A stretch of 34,821 nucleotides of DNA, from NCBI GenBank assembly GCA_963205315.1, contig CAUJIO010000007.1, positions 1-34,821 on the forward strand. The letters are read 5' to 3'. The notes below the pieces were generated by a model that saw only the letters and a program-made list of their open reading frames with translations, made no database searches and was not told the origin of the DNA. The position numbers were made by a program, and so were the translations under genes. Below are positions 16,753-25,241 of the stretch, in pieces. The stretch comes from Pseudomonadota bacterium (GTDB lineage: Bacteria > Pseudomonadota > Alphaproteobacteria > Rhizobiales > Aestuariivirgaceae). Position 1 is the first letter of the stretch. Every line of letters begins with the position of its first letter.

Positions 16753-19700
16753 GCTTCAATGCCCAGGCCAGCCTCAGGCAGTTGCAGGCATCCGATCCCG
16801 CCACAACCGTCTGGGTGAATGCCAATGCCGGGTCGGGCAAGACCCATGTGCTGGTCGACCGCGTCATCCGCCTGATGCTTGGTGGTACCGATCCCTCGCG
16901 CATCATGTGTCTCACTTTCACCAAGGCGGCGGCCGCCGAAATGGCCAATCGCCTGTTCGAACGGCTGAGCACGTGGATCGTCATCGACGACGGCCAGTTG
17001 ACTGGCCTCTTGGCGAAGCTCGACGTCAACAACCCCCATGCCACAACACTTGAGCGCGCGCGCCAGCTCTTTACCCGCGCGCTCGAGACGCCGGGCGGCC
17101 TGAAGATCCAGACCATCCACGCCTTCTGCGAGCGCCTGTTGCAGCTGTTTCCGGTGGAGGCTGGAATCGTGCCGCATTTCACCACGCTGGACGAGCGCCA
17201 GGCCAAGGAGACGCTGCAGCAGGCGCGTGACGCCGTTCTGAGCCGTGCCCAGGCTGATGAGGCGGCGGATTTTGGCATTGCACTGGGCGACATTGCCTCC
17301 CGCCTGCAGGCCGACGCCTTCGACGCGCTGCTCAACACGCTGCTGGCAAAGCGATCCTCTTTGCATGGTTCATTCGATCCCGAGACCGGGTTGATGTCGA
17401 CCGAAGCATTGCTGCGCCATCAGCTCGGCCTTGCGCCCGGTGTGACGGCGGAGACTGTGCGGGCAACGTGCACAGCCGATGCTGCGCGCTACGGTGAACT
17501 CGTGGCGGCACTTGCAACCGGAACCAAAGCCGAAGGTGAACGCGCGGCCGAAATCCGTAACGTCCTGCGGGATGCCGGCAGCAACCTGTTCTCACTCGAG
17601 AAAATTCTGCTGACGGTGGAACGCGAACCCCGCAAGACGGTGGCCAACAAGCCGACGATGCAGCGGTTTCCCTGGATCGAGGACTTCATCAAGGCAGACC
17701 AGAAGCGGCTGTGCGACGCACTGGGCCGCCTCGGCGATCTCGACTGCATCGCGGCGACGCTCTCAGCACTCCGCCTGGCCGGTGCCATCGTGAGTGAATA
17801 CGAAGCAGTGAAGCGGCGTCAGGGATGCTACGACTTCGACGACCTCATCATCAAGACAAGCGAGTTGCTGCAGGAACGGCCGGATGCTGCATGGGTACTC
17901 TACAAGCTCGATGGCGGCATCGAGCACCTGCTGGTCGACGAGGCGCAGGATACCAGCCCGGCGCAGTGGGATATCATCCGTGCACTGACGGATGAGTTCT
18001 TCGCCGGCGAGGGCCGTCACGGATCAAAGTCCCGCACGGTGTTCGTGGTCGGCGATCGAAAGCAATCGATCTACTCGTTTCAGGGTGCGGACCCGGATAT
18101 CTTCGAAACGGTATACGAAAGCTACAAGGAGCTGGTGAGTGGTGCCGGCGGCGAGTTCCGTCCCGTGGATCTCACCGTGTCATTCCGGTCTGCACCGCAA
18201 ATTCTCGATGCCGTCGACCGTGTCTTCAAGCGGGACTCAGCTGCACGCAGCGGCCTTGACGGCGTGATTGAGCGCGACTGGGCCCATCAGTCCAACCGGC
18301 TCGGCGACAAGGGCACGGTCGAGGTCTGGGATCTGATCGAGCCACTGGAGGCGCCGCCGCAGGAACCATGGGACGTTCCAGTTGACCGCGAACCAGCCCA
18401 CGCCCCGGCCCGCCGCCTGGCAAGCCTCCTGGCCAGTACCATCAAGTCATGGATTGGTCGCCGTGATCTGCCTGCGCAAAAACGCGCCGTCGAGCCCGGC
18501 GATATCCTGATCCTCGTTCGCCAGCGCAACGTGTTCTTCGACGCGATGATCCGCGCCCTGTGGAGCGAATGCGTGCCGGTCGCTGGCGCCGACCGCCTGA
18601 AGCTTGGCCAGAACATCGCCGTCCTCGATCTCATGGCGATGGCGCAATTCTGCATCATGCCGGAGGATGATCACGCACTGGCGTGTCTGTTGAAGAGCCC
18701 GCTGCTGCCGCAGCCCTTGTCGGAAGACGATTTGTTGTCGGTTGCTGCAGATCGCAAGGGCACACTGTGGCAGAGCCTGAAGGAGCGGAGCGAGCCTGTA
18801 TTCACCGCGGCTGTCCTCGAACTGGCACCGCGCATCGCAGCTGCACCTGGCGCTCGTCCGTTCGAGTTTTTTTCCAACCTGTTGCAGCTCTCGCGCCTGC
18901 GCTTCCTCAGCCGCCTCGGCAGCGAAGCCAACGATGCGATCGATGCGCTGCTCGATCTGGCGCTCGACTATGAACAGGCCAACGGCACGTCGCTGACGGG
19001 CTTCGTCAACTGGTTCGCGGCTGGTGACGTCGAGATCAAGCGCAACATGGAGAAGGGCAAGGGTGAAGTCCGCATCATGACGGTGCACGGCGCCAAAGGC
19101 CTTGAAGCGCCGATCGTCATCTTGCCGGATACAACGACCGCCGCCGATGCCAAGCCGGCATCACTCATCTTCCTGCCGGCCGGCAATTCCAATGCCCGCG
19201 TGCCGCTCTGGCTGGTGCCGAAGAACTTCGACTCGGATCGCATCCGCACGCTGAAAGACAACGAGAAGGACAGCCAGACGGCGGAACACCGGCGCCTGCT
19301 TTATGTGGCGATGACACGGGCGCAAGACGAACTCTACGTCTGCGGATACCGGGGGGCCCGCGATGTTGCCGATCATTGCTGGTACAATACGGTCCGCAGC
19401 GAGCTGGAGAAACATCCTGACGCGCAGAAGATCGAACAGCCCGAGGGCTTCCGCATCGGCGCACCCCCTGGCTTCGGCGCGGCTCCCGCCACCAGCGCGC
19501 CCGCCCCTGTTCCGTTGCCGGACTGGATCAACACGCCCATCGGCCAGACAGCAGCAGGTCCGCCCGCCGGCAAGCCGCCTCAACCGAAACGCAACCCCGC
19601 TTATGTGGCACAGGGCATTCTGATCCACCGCATCCTGCAGCAATTGCCCGACCGGCCAGAGGCGGAGTGGCCGGCCTACATTGCCCAGAAGGTCGCTCAG

Positions 19701-20087
19701 TCTGGCGGCGGGCACAGCCTCACCGCCGAAATCTCGGCCTTGATTGCCCTTCCGCTCATGGCCGAGCTGCTGTCGTCCGCGGGGATTTCCGAAGTGCCGC
19801 TGATGGTGGAATTGACCGGCGGCGTGATGGAGCGCCGCCGCATCGACAGGTTGGTGCGCGGACCGCACGGCATCCTGGTTGCGGATTACAAGACCGACCG
19901 CGAGGTGCCGGCCAGCATCGAGGCCTGCAATCCGGAATATCTGCTGCAGATGGCCGTCTACCGCGACGCTCTGCGCCGTACCCATCCGGGCATACCCCTG
20001 CGCCTTGTGCTGGTGTGGACGGCGGCACCAAGCATCATGGAAATTCCTGATTTCGTTCTGGATGGCATGATCGAAAACCATGGCTGA
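16749..20087 (+). CDS. addA: AddA helicase-nuclease subunit
   Basis: This 1112-residue UvrD-family 3'-5' helicase is fused to a RecB-type nuclease. Walker A is NANAGSGKTHVL (Lys31) and Walker B is HLLVDEAQDTSP (Asp397-Glu398). Further helicase motifs are FVVGDRKQSIYSFQGAD, RIMTVHGAKGLEAPIV and RRLLYVAMTRAQDELYVCG. The C-terminal nuclease motif is ILVADYKTD (Asp1046, Lys1048). The start at 16749 gives an ATGA overlap with addB and a canonical N-terminus (MSFNAQASLRQLQASDP); the frame extends eight codons further up without a better site. A 97-bp gap with a likely promoter separates it from trxA. Confidence 0.95.
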   Translation: MSFNAQASLRQLQASDPATTVWVNANAGSGKTHVLVDRVIRLMLGGTDPSRIMCLTFTKAAAAEMANRLFERLSTWIVIDDGQLTGLLAKLDVNNPHATTLERARQLFTRALETPGGLKIQTIHAFCERLLQLFPVEAGIVPHFTTLDERQAKETLQQARDAVLSRAQADEAADFGIALGDIASRLQADAFDALLNTLLAKRSSLHGSFDPETGLMSTEALLRHQLGLAPGVTAETVRATCTADAARYGELVAALATGTKAEGERAAEIRNVLRDAGSNLFSLEKILLTVEREPRKTVANKPTMQRFPWIEDFIKADQKRLCDALGRLGDLDCIAATLSALRLAGAIVSEYEAVKRRQGCYDFDDLIIKTSELLQERPDAAWVLYKLDGGIEHLLVDEAQDTSPAQWDIIRALTDEFFAGEGRHGSKSRTVFVVGDRKQSIYSFQGADPDIFETVYESYKELVSGAGGEFRPVDLTVSFRSAPQILDAVDRVFKRDSAARSGLDGVIERDWAHQSNRLGDKGTVEVWDLIEPLEAPPQEPWDVPVDREPAHAPARRLASLLASTIKSWIGRRDLPAQKRAVEPGDILILVRQRNVFFDAMIRALWSECVPVAGADRLKLGQNIAVLDLMAMAQFCIMPEDDHALACLLKSPLLPQPLSEDDLLSVAADRKGTLWQSLKERSEPVFTAAVLELAPRIAAAPGARPFEFFSNLLQLSRLRFLSRLGSEANDAIDALLDLALDYEQANGTSLTGFVNWFAAGDVEIKRNMEKGKGEVRIMTVHGAKGLEAPIVILPDTTTAADAKPASLIFLPAGNSNARVPLWLVPKNFDSDRIRTLKDNEKDSQTAEHRRLLYVAMTRAQDELYVCGYRGARDVADHCWYNTVRSELEKHPDAQKIEQPEGFRIGAPPGFGAAPATSAPAPVPLPDWINTPIGQTAAGPPAGKPPQPKRNPAYVAQGILIHRILQQLPDRPEAEWPAYIAQKVAQSGGGHSLTAEISALIALPLMAELLSSAGISEVPLMVELTGGVMERRRIDRLVRGPHGILVADYKTDREVPASIEACNPEYLLQMAVYRDALRRTHPGIPLRLVLVWTAAPSIMEIPDFVLDGMIENHG

Positions 20088-20108
20088 TCAGCTTTCCGTG
20101 AGGCGCCC

Positions 20109-20137
20109 TTGACCCTGAGGGTGACCCCTCTTACCTT
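20109..20137 (+). promoter_or_regulatory. Probable promoter of trxA
   Basis: TTGACC (20109-20114) and TACCTT (20132-20137) are separated by 17 bases, about 48 bp upstream of the trxA start at 20185. The -35 sits in CCTTGACC, close to the alphaproteobacterial sigma-70 consensus. This would let trxA be expressed apart from the addBA operon. No experimental support. Confidence 0.45.
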
Positions 20138-20184
20138 CCTGTTCAACCCAACCCGGCGATTCCCGCCATGTCCCAGAGGTTCTC

Positions 20185-20505
20185 ATGTCCACCCACAAGG
20201 TGTCCGACGCATCCTTCGAGAAGGATGTGCTTCAGTCCGATACGCCCGTCGTCGTCGATTTCTGGGCCGAGTGGTGCGGACCCTGCAAGATGATTGGTCC
20301 CGCTTTGGAAGAGATTGCCACGAGTCTTGGCCCCAAGGCCAAGATCGTCAAGATCAACATCGACGAGAATCCCGGCACGCCATCGCGCTACGGCGTGCGT
20401 GGCATTCCCACGCTGATGGTCTTCAAGGGCGGCCAGGTTGCGGCCACCAAGGTTGGTGCAGCTCCCAAGAACGCCTTGCAGTCGTGGATCGAGCAGTCGA
20501 TCTGA
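20185..20505 (+). CDS. trxA: Thioredoxin 1
   Basis: This 106-residue cytoplasmic disulfide reductant has the active site WCGPC at residues 30-34 (Cys31 and Cys34), preceded by VVDFWAE. The family cis-proline is in [11 protein letters not shown]. It donates electrons to ribonucleotide reductase, PAPS reductase, methionine sulfoxide reductases and others. The length is typical and there is no signal peptide. It follows addA as in many alphaproteobacteria and is closed by a rho-independent terminator starting 23 bp after the stop. Confidence 0.97.
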   Translation: MSTHKVSDASFEKDVLQSDTPVVVDFWAEWCGPCKMIGPALEEIATSLGPKAKIVKINIDENPGTPSRYGVRGIPTLMVFKGGQVAATKVGAAPKNALQSWIEQSI

Positions 20506-20527
20506 GCGGATTGAGCTCGTGAGAAGA

Positions 20528-20553
20528 GGGCCGTCCCGGTGGGCGGCCCTTTG
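20528..20553 (+). terminator. Rho-independent terminator after trxA
   Basis: GGGCCGTCC (20528-20536), loop CGGT and GGGCGGCCC (20541-20549) form a nine-pair stem with one G-U, followed by TTT. It lies between the convergent trxA and HPr genes. The U tract is short. Confidence 0.75.
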
Positions 20554-20826
20554 CTATTCCTCGTCGAACTTCGATTCGACCAGTGCGCCAAGTGCGGCAA
20601 TGGCGGCCTCCGCCTGCGGGCCAGAGGCCTCGACCTCGATCGACGTGCCCATCGCCGCGCCGAGCATCATCAGGCCCATGATCGAGGTAGCCGGAACCGT
20701 CATGCCGTCGCGGCTCACTTTGATGTCGGCGTCAAAACTTTCAGCGCATTTTACGAACTTGGCGGAGGCGCGTGCGTGAAGGCCGCGCTGGTTGATGATG
20801 GCCATGTTCCTCTGCACTGCAGGCAC
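20554..20826 (-). CDS. HPr phosphocarrier protein
   Basis: This 90-residue HPr accepts phosphate from EI at His17 (RGLHARAS). Ser48 in ATSIMGLMML is the HprK phosphorylation site. The start is a GTG at 20826, one base after the EIIA stop, with GGAG six bases ahead inside the EIIA end; this gives the normal HPr length. The longer open frame upstream is not used. In alphaproteobacteria that lack sugar PTS permeases this HPr works in a regulatory relay with PtsP (EI-Ntr), a mannose-type EIIA and HprK, rather than in sugar uptake. No EI gene is in the window. Confidence 0.93.
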   Translation of the reverse strand: MPAVQRNMAIINQRGLHARASAKFVKCAESFDADIKVSRDGMTVPATSIMGLMMLGAAMGTSIEVEASGPQAEAAIAALGALVESKFDEE

Positions 20827-20827
20827 A

Positions 20828-21226
20828 TCAATCTCCGAGAATCTGGCTGGCGACGTTGATGTATTTGCGCCCGGCGTCCTGCGCGGCGGTGGCGGCCTTG
20901 TCCAGCGAGTAGTCCTTGCGGATGCGGGCAAGCTTTACCAGCATCGGCAGGTTCAGGCCGGCGACCACCTCGACCTTGCCGATTTCCAAGAGCGAAATGG
21001 CGAGATTTGACGGCGTGCCGCCGAACATGTCGGTGAGGATGATGACGCCCGCACCCTGATTGACCCGCGTGATGGCGGTGGCGATGTCGGCGCGGCGGTT
21101 TTCCATGCGGTCATCCGGGCCGATCGCAACGGCTTCGATCGCCTCCTGCGGGCCGACGATGTGTTCGAGCGCATGGCGGAACTCCTCGGCAAGACGGCCG
21201 TGGGTGACCAGGACGAGTCCGATCAT
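20828..21226 (-). CDS. PTS EIIA component, mannose (EIIA-Man) fold
   Basis: This 132-residue protein begins MIGLVLVTHGRLAEEF, where His9 is the phosphorylation site taken from HPr. DMFGGTPSNLA is the typical loop after beta-4 of EIIA-Man. There is no EIIB, EIIC or EIID domain here, so it is a lone regulatory EIIA as in rhizobial and Brucella PTS systems. The ATG at 21226 has a rather distant GGAG. It lies 80 bp after hprK and is translationally linked to HPr. Confidence 0.92.
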   Translation of the reverse strand: MIGLVLVTHGRLAEEFRHALEHIVGPQEAIEAVAIGPDDRMENRRADIATAITRVNQGAGVIILTDMFGGTPSNLAISLLEIGKVEVVAGLNLPMLVKLARIRKDYSLDKAATAAQDAGRKYINVASQILGD

Positions 21227-21306
21227 GGTAACACTGAAACTCCGCGCTCCCGCGTTTTGAAGGTGGCGCACCATGCCCGTAACGTGGCGGCGATGCAATA
21301 TGCCAT

Positions 21307-21771
21307 TCAGCGGTGCCCGATGTGGTCCATTGCCGCCCGGATGCGGGCCGGCGCCGAGGGTTTCCCGGGGTCGATCAGGATCAATGGCCGGGTCAGTCCC
21401 AGGATGTCGAACCGGCTGGTTTCGAGATCAGGCAGGCGCTCGATCTCCGAGGAAGGCGTTAGCCGGACCACGAGGTCAAGGGGCACGTCTGCCACGGCAG
21501 GAACATCGACAATACCCAGTCCGCGCACTTCCAGCTTTCCAGCCAGGGCCGATGGAGCAGACATCAGCAGCGCCGAGTCCTTGCGCGTGATCACCACCTG
21601 GTCATCCGCCACCAGATGGATCGTTCGCAGCTTGCCTGAGATGCCGCCGCCGTGATGATCGAGCAACCGCAACACCAGATCGGACTTGCCGCTGCCGGGT
21701 GCTCCCAGCAGCAATACGCCATGGCCGCCAATGGCCACGCAACTGCCGTGGATGACTGCAACGTCACTCAT
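21307..21771 (-). CDS. hprK: HPr kinase/phosphorylase, short alphaproteobacterial form
   Basis: This 154-residue enzyme phosphorylates and dephosphorylates the regulatory Ser of HPr. It lacks the N-terminal domain of Firmicutes HprK (about 310 residues), as is normal in alphaproteobacteria. It shows HGSCVAI (His8), Walker A GAPGSGKSD (Lys29), the acidic pair in LVADDQV and the signature LEVRGLGIVDV. The start at 21771 overlaps the chvG stop by eight bases (ATGAGTGA), so the two are probably co-translated; the frame upstream is only the chvG shadow. The ribosome site is weak, consistent with coupling. Confidence 0.93.
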   Translation of the reverse strand: MSDVAVIHGSCVAIGGHGVLLLGAPGSGKSDLVLRLLDHHGGGISGKLRTIHLVADDQVVITRKDSALLMSAPSALAGKLEVRGLGIVDVPAVADVPLDLVVRLTPSSEIERLPDLETSRFDILGLTRPLILIDPGKPSAPARIRAAMDHIGHR

Positions 21772-23563
21772 CGGCAGCGGCCGGAATACGCACGATGAAG
21801 CGGGCGCCCAGAATGGGTTTTTCGCCGGTGTCATCGGCTTTGCCATAGCGGTTCTCGGCCCAGATGCGGCCGCGGTGTGCCTCCACGATCTGTTTTGAGA
21901 TCGAAAGCCCAAGCCCCGAGTTCGAACCGAAGCTGCCCTCCGGCCGGTCGGTGTAGAATCGCTCAAAAATGCGCTCGAGATTGTCGGGGCGGATGCCAGG
22001 GCCACAGTCATCGACCCGCAGCTCGATCTCGCCCTTGATCTTCCGTAGACGGACGTTCAGCTTCGTCCCCGGTTTGGTGAAGGACCGCGCATTGTCGATG
22101 AGATTGCGCGCCACCTGGCCCAGGCGCGAGTCGTGACCCATCACCATGAAGCCCTTGCTCTTGTCGGTGGCCTGCGGGAACTTCGCCGCCTCATAGACGA
22201 TCTCGGCCTGCTCCGGCTTGCGCGTGTCATTGGCATAGGCAACGATGGTCTCAATCAGCTGTCCGAGATCCAGCGGCCTTGCCTCGGCGCGCGCCAGTTC
22301 GGCATCGAGCCGCGAGGCATCCGAGATGTCGGTGATCAACCGGTCCAGCCGCTTGACGTCGTGTTTGACGATGTCGACCAGACGGTTGCGCTGCTCGTCG
22401 TTCTTGGCATAGGCCAGCGTTTCGACGGCACTGCGCAGCGAGGTGAGCGGGTTCTTGAGTTCGTGGCTGACATCGGCCGCGAAGGCCTCGATGGCATCGA
22501 TGCGATTGTAAAGCGCATTGGTCATGTCGCGCACCGCCCCCGAGAGATCGCCGATCTCGTCGCGCCGCGCCGTAAAATTCGGAATTTCGACTCGCTTGTT
22601 GATGCCGCGCCGCACGCGTTCGGCCGCTGCTGCAAGCTTGCGCAATGGCAAGGCGATGGTCGAGGCCAGCAACACCGACAAGAGAATGGTGACCAGCGCC
22701 ACAAAGCCGAAGGTCATGAACACGACCTTGCGCTCGGCCCGCAGCACGTCGTCGATTTCCCCGCCGGTTGTCGACAGCACGAGAGCCCCCAGCACGGCCC
22801 GGAAGCGTTGCACCGGCACCGAGACGAGAACGATGATCTGCCGCCGGTCGTTGAGGCGCACGACGCTGACCGTTGCGCCATTGAGGGCCGCGGCGACTTC
22901 GGCAAAGTCCTTGCCGTTGTCGAGGCCATATTCCACCTGCAGCGGATAGTCATAGGAGAAGGCCCAGCTGATCAGCCGATTCCAAAGTGACGCGATGCTT
23001 CCGTCCTTCGACTTGTCAAGCGGCGGCAGGTCGGATTGCACGATGTCGCCGCGGCTGTAGAGGAAGCGGCTGTCGACGACCAGATTGCCCGCGTTGTCGA
23101 TGATTCGGGCGCGCACCGTGGTATTGGCCAGGAGGCGCTTGAGGATGGGGCCCGCTGATTCGGGATCGATCGGGAAATCGAGACCGCTCAGCTGATCGGC
23201 GTCGGGCAGCGTGTCGTCGGTGTTGTCATCGAGCGAATCCGGATCGATGACGATCGAGCCGGTATCGACAGTGGCGGAGCCGGCAATCGCTGCGGCAATG
23301 ATCTGCGCCTGCGTCGTCAGGCTTTGCACCCGCGCATCGATCAGTCCCTGGCGGAACTGGTTGAAGTAAAGGATACCGCTGACCAGGATGATGAGGCCGA
23401 GCAGGTTGAGCATCACGATGCGGCTGGTCAGGCGCTGCGGTGCCAGCCGCTGGATGAAGCTGCGCACCGCCGGTGCGGGACCATGTCCGCCCTCCACGCT
23501 CTCCGCCGATTCTTCGGCTTCGAGACGTTCGGCCGGCTCAGGCGTTTTCACCTTGTCCAGCAT
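21764..23563 (-). CDS. chvG: ChvG/ExoS-type sensor histidine kinase
   Basis: This 599-residue inner-membrane kinase of the ChvG-ChvI system senses acid and envelope stress and, in hosts such as Agrobacterium, Sinorhizobium and Brucella, is needed for host interaction. A cytoplasmic N-terminus is followed by a transmembrane segment (IVMLNLLGLIILVSGILYF) and a periplasmic sensor of about 200 residues. That sensor has an acidic stretch rich in Asp, PDSLDDNTDDTLPDADQ. A second membrane helix (VFMTFGFVALVTILLSVLL), HAMP, H-box His367 (FAADVSHELKNPLTSL), N-box RNLIDNARSF and GLGLSISKQI complete it. It starts 32 bp after the chvI stop. Confidence 0.95.
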   Translation of the reverse strand: MLDKVKTPEPAERLEAEESAESVEGGHGPAPAVRSFIQRLAPQRLTSRIVMLNLLGLIILVSGILYFNQFRQGLIDARVQSLTTQAQIIAAAIAGSATVDTGSIVIDPDSLDDNTDDTLPDADQLSGLDFPIDPESAGPILKRLLANTTVRARIIDNAGNLVVDSRFLYSRGDIVQSDLPPLDKSKDGSIASLWNRLISWAFSYDYPLQVEYGLDNGKDFAEVAAALNGATVSVVRLNDRRQIIVLVSVPVQRFRAVLGALVLSTTGGEIDDVLRAERKVVFMTFGFVALVTILLSVLLASTIALPLRKLAAAAERVRRGINKRVEIPNFTARRDEIGDLSGAVRDMTNALYNRIDAIEAFAADVSHELKNPLTSLRSAVETLAYAKNDEQRNRLVDIVKHDVKRLDRLITDISDASRLDAELARAEARPLDLGQLIETIVAYANDTRKPEQAEIVYEAAKFPQATDKSKGFMVMGHDSRLGQVARNLIDNARSFTKPGTKLNVRLRKIKGEIELRVDDCGPGIRPDNLERIFERFYTDRPEGSFGSNSGLGLSISKQIVEAHRGRIWAENRYGKADDTGEKPILGARFIVRIPAAADE

Positions 23564-23595
23564 CCGGTGTCAGGTCCCTTGGGCCCCGCGCTCTC

Positions 23596-24306
23596 CTATT
23601 GTTCCTTGAAACGGTAGCCGACGCCATACAGCGTCTCGATGCCGTCGAACGCCTCGTCGACGGCGTTGAACTTCTTGCGCAGGCGCTTGATGTGGCTGTC
23701 GATGGTGCGGTCATCGACATAGACCTGATCGTCGTAAGCCGCATCCATCAGCGCGTCCCTGCTCTTGACGATGCCGGGACGCTGGGCCAGCGACTGGAGG
23801 ATGAGGAATTCGGTGACGGTGAGCGTCACCGGCTTGCCATCCCAGGTGCAGGAATGGCGGTCTGGATCCATCGCCAGCTTGCCGCGCTCGATGACCTTGG
23901 CCGCTTCGGCAGGTGCGGCTCCCGGTTCGCGGTTGACGATGCGACGCAGCACGGCCTTGACGCGCTCGACCAGCAGGCGCTGCGAGAACGGCTTCTTGAT
24001 GAAATCGTCGGCACCCATCTTGAGGCCGAAGAGTTCGTCGATCTCGTCATCCTTCGAGGTCAGGAAGATGACCGGGAGATCGGATTTCTGGCGGATGCGG
24101 CGCAGCAGTTCCATGCCGTCCATGCGCGGCATCTTGATGTCGAAGATTGCCATGTCGGGCGGATTGTCCTGCAGGCCCTGAAGCGCTGCGGCTCCGTCAT
24201 TGTATTTCTGCACGCTGTAGCCCTCGTTCTCGAGCGCCATGCCCACAGAGGTCAGAATGTTGCGGTCGTCATCGACCAGCGCAATCGTCGGCATCTTCTT
24301 GTTCAT
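23596..24306 (-). CDS. chvI: ChvI response regulator (OmpR/PhoB family)
   Basis: This 236-residue regulator has a receiver domain with the acidic pair LVDDDRN, phospho-acceptor Asp56 in [10 protein letters not shown], conserved Ser/Thr in FLTSKDDE and Lys in IKKPFSQ. A winged-helix DNA-binding domain ends [19 protein letters not shown]...YGVGYRF. It is phosphorylated by ChvG. The start at 24306 ([11 protein letters not shown]) is used; the inner ATG at 24294 is equally common in relatives and cannot be excluded, as AAGG lies very close to the first. The open frame extends far upstream but is antisense to the HugZ-like gene and is rejected. Confidence 0.95.
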   Translation of the reverse strand: MNKKMPTIALVDDDRNILTSVGMALENEGYSVQKYNDGAAALQGLQDNPPDMAIFDIKMPRMDGMELLRRIRQKSDLPVIFLTSKDDEIDELFGLKMGADDFIKKPFSQRLLVERVKAVLRRIVNREPGAAPAEAAKVIERGKLAMDPDRHSCTWDGKPVTLTVTEFLILQSLAQRPGIVKSRDALMDAAYDDQVYVDDRTIDSHIKRLRKKFNAVDEAFDGIETLYGVGYRFKEQ

Positions 24307-24402
24307 CCTTCGGATTTCCCTTCTTCTGGCACTAGGGGCGGAACTGGAACAAAATGTGGCGGAGATGATAAGTGCTCTTGGAGCAGATTGCGAGGCATGA
24401 TC

Positions 24403-25140
24403 ATGAATACATCCAGAAGCTTTACTGGCGCAGAGGCGCGCCAATTGCTGCGGCGGGCCAGAACAGGCACCTTGAGTACCCTGAACCGTGACGATGGCAC
24501 TCCCTATGCTTCTCTGGTGAATGTCGCGACCGACGTCACAGGCTGGCCGCTGATTCTCGTTTCCACTCTGGCGTGGCACACGAAGAACCTCGCGGCTGAC
24601 CCCCGCGCTAGCCTGATGGTGGCGGAAATGCCAGCCGCCGGCGATGCCCTGACCGGTGCCCGTGTCACGGTCATGGGGCGATTCGTGAAGGTCGCGGACG
24701 AGGCTTTGTCGCGCCGCTATCTGTCCCGGCATCCCGCCGCGGCCCTCTATTCCGGATTCGGCGATTTCGGTTTCTGGCGGATGGAGCCCGTGCGCGCCCA
24801 TGCGGTGGCCGGATTCGGCCGCATCGAGACCATGGACGCAGATGAGGTGTTTCCATCAGCTGATGAGATGATCAATCTGCAAGAGAGCGCCATTCAGCAC
24901 ATGAATGAGGATCATGCCGACGCGATACAGCGGTATGCTGAGTCCTTGGGCGCCACCCCGGGCGGCTGGCAGGTTGCGGGAATTGATCCGGATGGCGCTG
25001 ATCTGCTGCGTGGTGAAGAGGTTTTGCGGTTGAGCTTCCCCGCGCCCGTCTGCTCGGCTGCTGAACTTCGCGGCACTTTCGCGAAGCTCGGACAGAGATC
25101 CTGCTTGAGCGAAAAACATCAGAAGTGTGATTTACGATAA
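24403..25140 (+). CDS. HugZ-like flavin-binding split-barrel protein
   Basis: This 245-residue protein has an N-terminal PNPOx-like split barrel ([47 protein letters not shown]) and a C-terminal DUF2470-type domain ([19 protein letters not shown]). This is the HugZ/HutZ architecture, in which members bind FMN or heme and some degrade heme. The activity here is unknown. The ATG at 24403 is chosen because CGAGG lies seven bases upstream, against one base for the ATG at 24397. It is divergent from chvI across 96 bp and lies upstream of pckA, separated by a terminator. Confidence 0.85.
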   Translation: MNTSRSFTGAEARQLLRRARTGTLSTLNRDDGTPYASLVNVATDVTGWPLILVSTLAWHTKNLAADPRASLMVAEMPAAGDALTGARVTVMGRFVKVADEALSRRYLSRHPAAALYSGFGDFGFWRMEPVRAHAVAGFGRIETMDADEVFPSADEMINLQESAIQHMNEDHADAIQRYAESLGATPGGWQVAGIDPDGADLLRGEEVLRLSFPAPVCSAAELRGTFAKLGQRSCLSEKHQKCDLR

Positions 25141-25154
25141 CGCATTAAAATGAG

Positions 25155-25180
25155 GCGTTGTTAGCAATAACGCATTTTTT
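25155..25180 (+). terminator. Rho-independent terminator after the HugZ-like gene
   Basis: GCGTTGTT (25155-25162), loop AGC and AATAACGC (25166-25173) form an eight-pair stem with one G-U, then A and six T. It starts 14 bp after the stop codon. The right arm is part of a direct repeat ATAACGCATT also found at 25137-25146. Confidence 0.8.
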
Positions 25181-25182
25181 CC

Positions 25183-25211
25183 TTGCGAGCGGCTCTGGCA
25201 CCATCCTACAA
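25183..25211 (+). promoter_or_regulatory. Possible pckA promoter
   Basis: TTGCGA (25183-25188) and CTACAA (25206-25211) are 17 bases apart, about 30 bp before the pckA start, immediately after the terminator of the gene ahead. Boxes are partial matches. The pckA ribosome site is GCAGGAG just upstream of the ATG at 25242. Confidence 0.35.
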
Positions 25212-25241
25212 ACCCTGCATTGAACTGCAGGAGCCTGACCT

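Noticed and set aside
20827-20931. Longer HPr start
   Set aside because: It lies inside the EIIA gene; the GTG at 20826 gives normal HPr length and a ribosome site.
23473-24402. Long in-frame extension upstream of the HugZ-like gene
   Set aside because: It is antisense to chvI and the end of chvG; the ribosome site and family N-terminus place the start at 24403.
24307-24801. N-terminal extension of chvI
   Set aside because: It is antisense to the HugZ-like gene and has no homology to response regulators; ChvI is complete from about 24306.
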